This document shows, piece after piece, positions 24,646 through 24,952 of a DNA stretch of 24,952 bases. Source of the DNA: an uncultured Clostridia bacterium. GTDB lineage: Bacteria; Bacillota; Clostridia; Oscillospirales; Acutalibacteraceae. The notes under the pieces were generated by a model. The model searched no databases. It was not told where the DNA came from and was given only the letters and a program-made list of their open reading frames with translations. Position 1 is the first letter of the stretch, and the number at the start of each line of letters is the position of its first letter. Both the position numbers and the translations under genes were made by a program. The stretch is from positions 1 through 24,952 of the forward strand of contig CALCHE010000081.1 of NCBI GenBank assembly GCA_937901145.1, written 5' to 3'.

Positions 24646-24952
24646 AAGATAAAGTACGACTTGATGTAGCCTTGTATGAAAGAGGCTTTGTAGACAGTCG
24701 CGAAAAGGGAAAAGCACTGATCATGGCAGGTCTCGTTTATGTCAACGGACAGAAAGAGACCAAGGCAGGTGCTTCTGTAAAAAGTGATGACAGTATCGAA
24801 TTACGCGGAGAAAAAATGCCTTATGTAAGCCGCGGCGGCTACAAGCTCGCAAAGGCAATCGATGAGTTTAATCTCAGTCTTGATAATTCGGTTTGCATGG
24901 ATATCGGTGCATCTACAGGAGGCTTTACCGACTGTATGCTTATGAACGGTGC
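24642..24952 (+). CDS. tlyA: TlyA-family rRNA 2'-O-methyltransferase, N-terminal part (cut by window edge)
   Basis: Start of a hemolysin-A/YqxC-type protein: an S4 RNA-binding domain at about residues 5-60 (RLDVALYERGFVDSREKGKALI, VYVNG), the linker YVSRGGYKLAKAI, then the first motif of an FtsJ-like SAM-binding domain, DIGASTGGFTDC at about 87-98. Family members methylate ribose in rRNA; others of this name were once called hemolysins. About 103 codons are present, and the right edge cuts the methyltransferase domain. The ATG overlaps the dxs stop by four bases (ATGA), so it belongs to the same operon, as yqxC does beside dxs in Bacillus. Confidence 0.93.
   Translation, partial: MKDKVRLDVALYERGFVDSREKGKALIMAGLVYVNGQKETKAGASVKSDDSIELRGEKMPYVSRGGYKLAKAIDEFNLSLDNSVCMDIGASTGGFTDCMLMNG

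Overview
The window is a stretch of chromosome from a low-GC, endospore-forming member of the Clostridia. The evidence is a complete spoIIIA operon (AA to AH), an alpha/beta-type small acid-soluble spore protein, strong AGGAGG-type ribosome binding sites and AT-rich third codon positions. The gene order spoIIIA - nusB - (M22 paralog) - xseA - xseB - ispA - dxs - tlyA and the overall protein style suggest a gut Oscillospiraceae/Ruminococcaceae-like anaerobe; that placement is inference. I see no rRNA, tRNA, CRISPR array, insertion sequence, prophage or plasmid feature.

Layout, left to right. (1) 1-1530, minus strand: the N-terminal part of methionyl-tRNA synthetase (metG, cut by the window edge) and pgsA, each with its own promoter and separated by a terminator. 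(2) 1696-6507, plus strand: uvrB-uvrA, the nucleotide-excision repair pair, reading away from pgsA from a clear sigma-A promoter and ending at a strong terminator. (3) 6640-8226, plus: a GPH-family (MelB-like) sugar symporter with the codon bias of a highly expressed gene. (4) 8425-10736, minus: a two-gene unit of a HisJ-like PHP phosphoesterase and a YfcC-type 12-TM carrier. (5) 10931-11131, plus: a single spore-protein (SASP) gene. (6) 11181-14090, minus: a very large YfhO-family membrane protein. (7) 14232-19028, plus: spoIIIAA-AH, which builds the mother-cell half of the SpoIIIA-SpoIIQ channel, probably from a sigma-E promoter. (8) 19117 to the right edge, plus: nusB, a TsaD/Kae1-like (M22) paralog, xseA, xseB, ispA, dxs and the start of tlyA, tightly packed or overlapping and with their own candidate sigma-A promoter.

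How the genes work together: UvrA and UvrB act jointly in lesion recognition; SpoIIIAA-AH form one secretion-like complex in engulfed forespores; XseA and XseB form exonuclease VII; Dxs and IspA sit at the start and the prenyl-elongation step of isoprenoid synthesis. The PHP enzyme and the YfcC carrier probably share a pathway through co-transcription, but the substrate is not visible.

Most of the window is conventional. The parts most worth a second look are the divergent TsaD-like protein in the place where Bacillus has folD, the 74-nt spoIIIAA/spoIIIAB dual-coding overlap, the hairpin in the nusB leader, the promoter built into the uvrA terminator stem, and the PHP-YfcC pair. I found no convincing, wholly new multi-gene system. 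There is no gene-free stretch longer than 300 bases.
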